NCBI GenBank assembly: GCA_963966275.1
Contig: CAWZYQ010000202.1
Coordinates: 1-5,304 of the forward strand
Direction: 5' to 3'
DNA from: UBA10427 sp003500135
GTDB taxonomy: Bacteria; Bacteroidota; Bacteroidia; Cytophagales; Cyclobacteriaceae
Length of the DNA stretch: 5,304 bases
In this document: one piece after another, positions 4,251 through 5,304 of the stretch
How positions within the stretch are numbered: the first letter of the stretch is position 1
Layout: the number at the start of each line of letters is the position of its first letter
Program-made: the position numbers and the translations under genes
The notes under the pieces: model-generated
Told to the model about the DNA's origin: nothing
Database searches by the model: none
Seen by the model: the letters and a program-made list of their open reading frames with translations, nothing else

Positions 4251-5126
4251 ATGAGCCGGGGTGTCGCCTACATGTTGATTGCCACATTTTTCTTCTCAAC
4301 AATGAACGTGTGCGTGAAGTTACTGCCCCATATTCCGGCTGTGGAGATCGTATTTTTCCGATCAATCATTTCACTGGTGATCAGCCTGATCATTTTGCGG
4401 TCGGTGAAAGTAAATATCTGGGGGAAAAACCGGAAATACCTTATTTTAAGAGGGGTGTCCGGTGCAATAGCCCTGATCCTGTATTTTCGAATGATGCAGG
4501 CCATCCCCCTGGCCAGCGCCACGGTCATACTTTTCCTTTCCCCTATTTTCACCACCATCATTGGGATCTTCATGAACAATGAAAAAGTGAAGCCTGTTCA
4601 ATGGCTTTTCTTTTTGATCTCTTTTTTGGGAATCGTGCTGATCAAAGGCTTTGACGCCAGGGTGCCGCTCTTTTTTGTCATTACCGGTATTATCGCCTCG
4701 GCTGCTTCCGGACTGGCATATAACTGTATTCGAAAACTAAATACCTCAGAACATCCGATGGTGATCATTTTTTACTTCCCGCTGATCACGATCCCTGTTA
4801 CGGGGGCCATTTCTTCTTTTCAGTGGAAAATGCCGGACGGTTATGACTGGCTGATACTTCTGGCTGTAGGGGTATTGACCCAAACGGCTCAGTATTTTAT
4901 GACCAAATCATACCAGTTGGAAGAAGTGTCCAAGGTGGCCAGTTTGCGTTATTTAGGCATTATCTATGCGCTCTTTTTCGGCTTCTTGCTTTTTGACGAA
5001 CACTTTAACTGGAAGGTATACGTGGGCATGGCCATCACCTTATCCGGAGTGATCCTCAACATCTGGTACAAGCACAACCGTCTGCGCTTCGATATGGGTA
5101 TTTTTAAGGATTGGCTAACGAATTAG
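4251..5126 (+). CDS. EamA/DMT-superfamily inner-membrane permease
   Basis: A complete 291-residue drug/metabolite-transporter-superfamily protein with two EamA repeats and about ten membrane helices, roughly at residues 5-22, 29-49, 65-82, 84-108, 116-133, 139-159, 170-189, 199-217, 230-249 and 256-273. Each repeat has the usual signature. Repeat one has FRSIISLVISLIILR and a SATVILFLSPIFTTIIG helix followed by NNEKVKPVQW. Repeat two has SKVASLRYLGIIYALFFGF then LFDEHFNWKVYVGMAITLSG. Family members export metabolites, amino acids or drugs by proton- or gradient-coupled transport. The substrate is not predictable here. The ATG at 4251 lies in an A-rich leader, only 24 bases beyond the hairpin element. 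The alternative ATG at 4272 would cut the first helix. The C-terminal tail (KHNRLRFDMGIFKDWLTN) is cytoplasmic. Confidence 0.92.
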   Translation: MSRGVAYMLIATFFFSTMNVCVKLLPHIPAVEIVFFRSIISLVISLIILRSVKVNIWGKNRKYLILRGVSGAIALILYFRMMQAIPLASATVILFLSPIFTTIIGIFMNNEKVKPVQWLFFLISFLGIVLIKGFDARVPLFFVITGIIASAASGLAYNCIRKLNTSEHPMVIIFYFPLITIPVTGAISSFQWKMPDGYDWLILLAVGVLTQTAQYFMTKSYQLEEVSKVASLRYLGIIYALFFGFLLFDEHFNWKVYVGMAITLSGVILNIWYKHNRLRFDMGIFKDWLTN

Positions 5127-5139
5127 GTTAGGAGTTCAA

Positions 5140-5170
5140 GGGTTCATGGGTTCATGGGTTCATGGGTTCA
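5140..5170. repeat. tandem repeat of GGGTTCAT, nearly four units
   Basis: The eight-base unit GGGTTCAT occurs three times exactly, followed by seven bases of a fourth unit. It lies just after the permease stop. Perfect units suggest recent slippage. It belongs to the ggttca-word tract that follows this gene. Confidence 0.9.
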
Positions 5171-5177
5171 AAAGCTC

Positions 5178-5196
5178 AACTCCCTGCGGGAGTTTA
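5178..5196 (+). terminator. possible terminator hairpin after the permease
   Basis: AACTCCC (5178-5184) pairs perfectly with GGGAGTT (5188-5194) around a three-base loop, about 50 bp after the permease stop. The following sequence (TAGAAG) lacks a T-run, so termination would be weak on the plus strand. It may instead be part of the surrounding palindromic low-complexity tract. Confidence 0.35.
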
Positions 5197-5304
5197 GAAG
5201 CTGAAAGCAAGTAGCTCGAAGGTCGAAGCCCGAGGCTGGAAGGGAAGGGTAGTTTCAAGGTTAAAGTTTAATGTTTAAAGGTTTGAAAGCTCGAGGCTCG
5301 AAGC
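5195..5304. repeat. degenerate aagctcgaag-word tract
   Basis: This stretch is composed of variants of AAGCT(C/G)GAAG-like and AAGGTTxAAAG-like words (for example TAGCTCGAAGGTCGAAGCCC, then GAAAGCTCGAGGCTCGAAGC at the right edge). No coding frame is visible. Similar words occur before the peroxiredoxin gene at 2700-2730. Such tracts are common between genes in some Bacteroidetes, with no established function known to me. Confidence 0.55.

Noticed and set aside
4268..4582. Overlapping frames on both strands of the permease gene
   Set aside because: Shadows of the EamA permease, whose helices and motifs fit the chosen frame throughout.

Overview
The window looks like chromosomal DNA of a Bacteroidetes (Bacteroidota) bacterium, perhaps of the Cytophagales/Chitinophagales/Sphingobacteriales kind. 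This is inferred from several signs: A-rich gene leaders without Shine-Dalgarno sequences, a TAnnTTTG-type promoter box, RHS protein pieces with the DYYPFGM motif, triloop-palindrome repeats, and intergenic tracts built from ggttca/aagctcgaag words. No rRNA, tRNA or CRISPR array is visible.

Left half (1-2750): a graveyard of broken accessory genes. In order: the C-terminal end of a RelE/ParE-type toxin (1-253); a gene-free stretch with two copies of a palindrome-rich repeat (254-762); three same-frame pieces of an RHS-type surface or polymorphic-toxin protein (767-913, 1100-1258, 1403-1756). The first two RHS pieces are separated by a 189-bp insertion of a hairpin-rich element. The last two are separated by an antisense fragment of an XRE-family antitoxin/regulator. 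Then come very small ORFs, half of a second hairpin element, the C-terminal third of an IS4/IS701-like DDE transposase (1986-2471), and a low-complexity tract.

Right half (2750-5304): three intact housekeeping-type genes. They are a BCP/PrxQ peroxiredoxin on the minus strand, a divergent nitroreductase-family FMN enzyme closed by a clear terminator, and a ten-helix EamA/DMT permease. A third, complete hairpin element fills the gap between the nitroreductase terminator and the permease start. The peroxiredoxin and nitroreductase are both redox enzymes and share a 231-bp divergent control region. The permease shows no functional link to them beyond proximity.

The main discovery candidate is the hairpin element family (914-1098, about 1919-1985, 4067-4226). 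It has CCCG...CGGG ends, a conserved GGGTNAAYCC-type centre followed by YGAC, and a series of stems. The stem sequences differ completely between copies, but the pairing is kept, including a bulged G in one stem and a bulged C in another. One copy cleanly splits a gene so the uninterrupted reading frame can be rebuilt. I do not recognise it as a named element.
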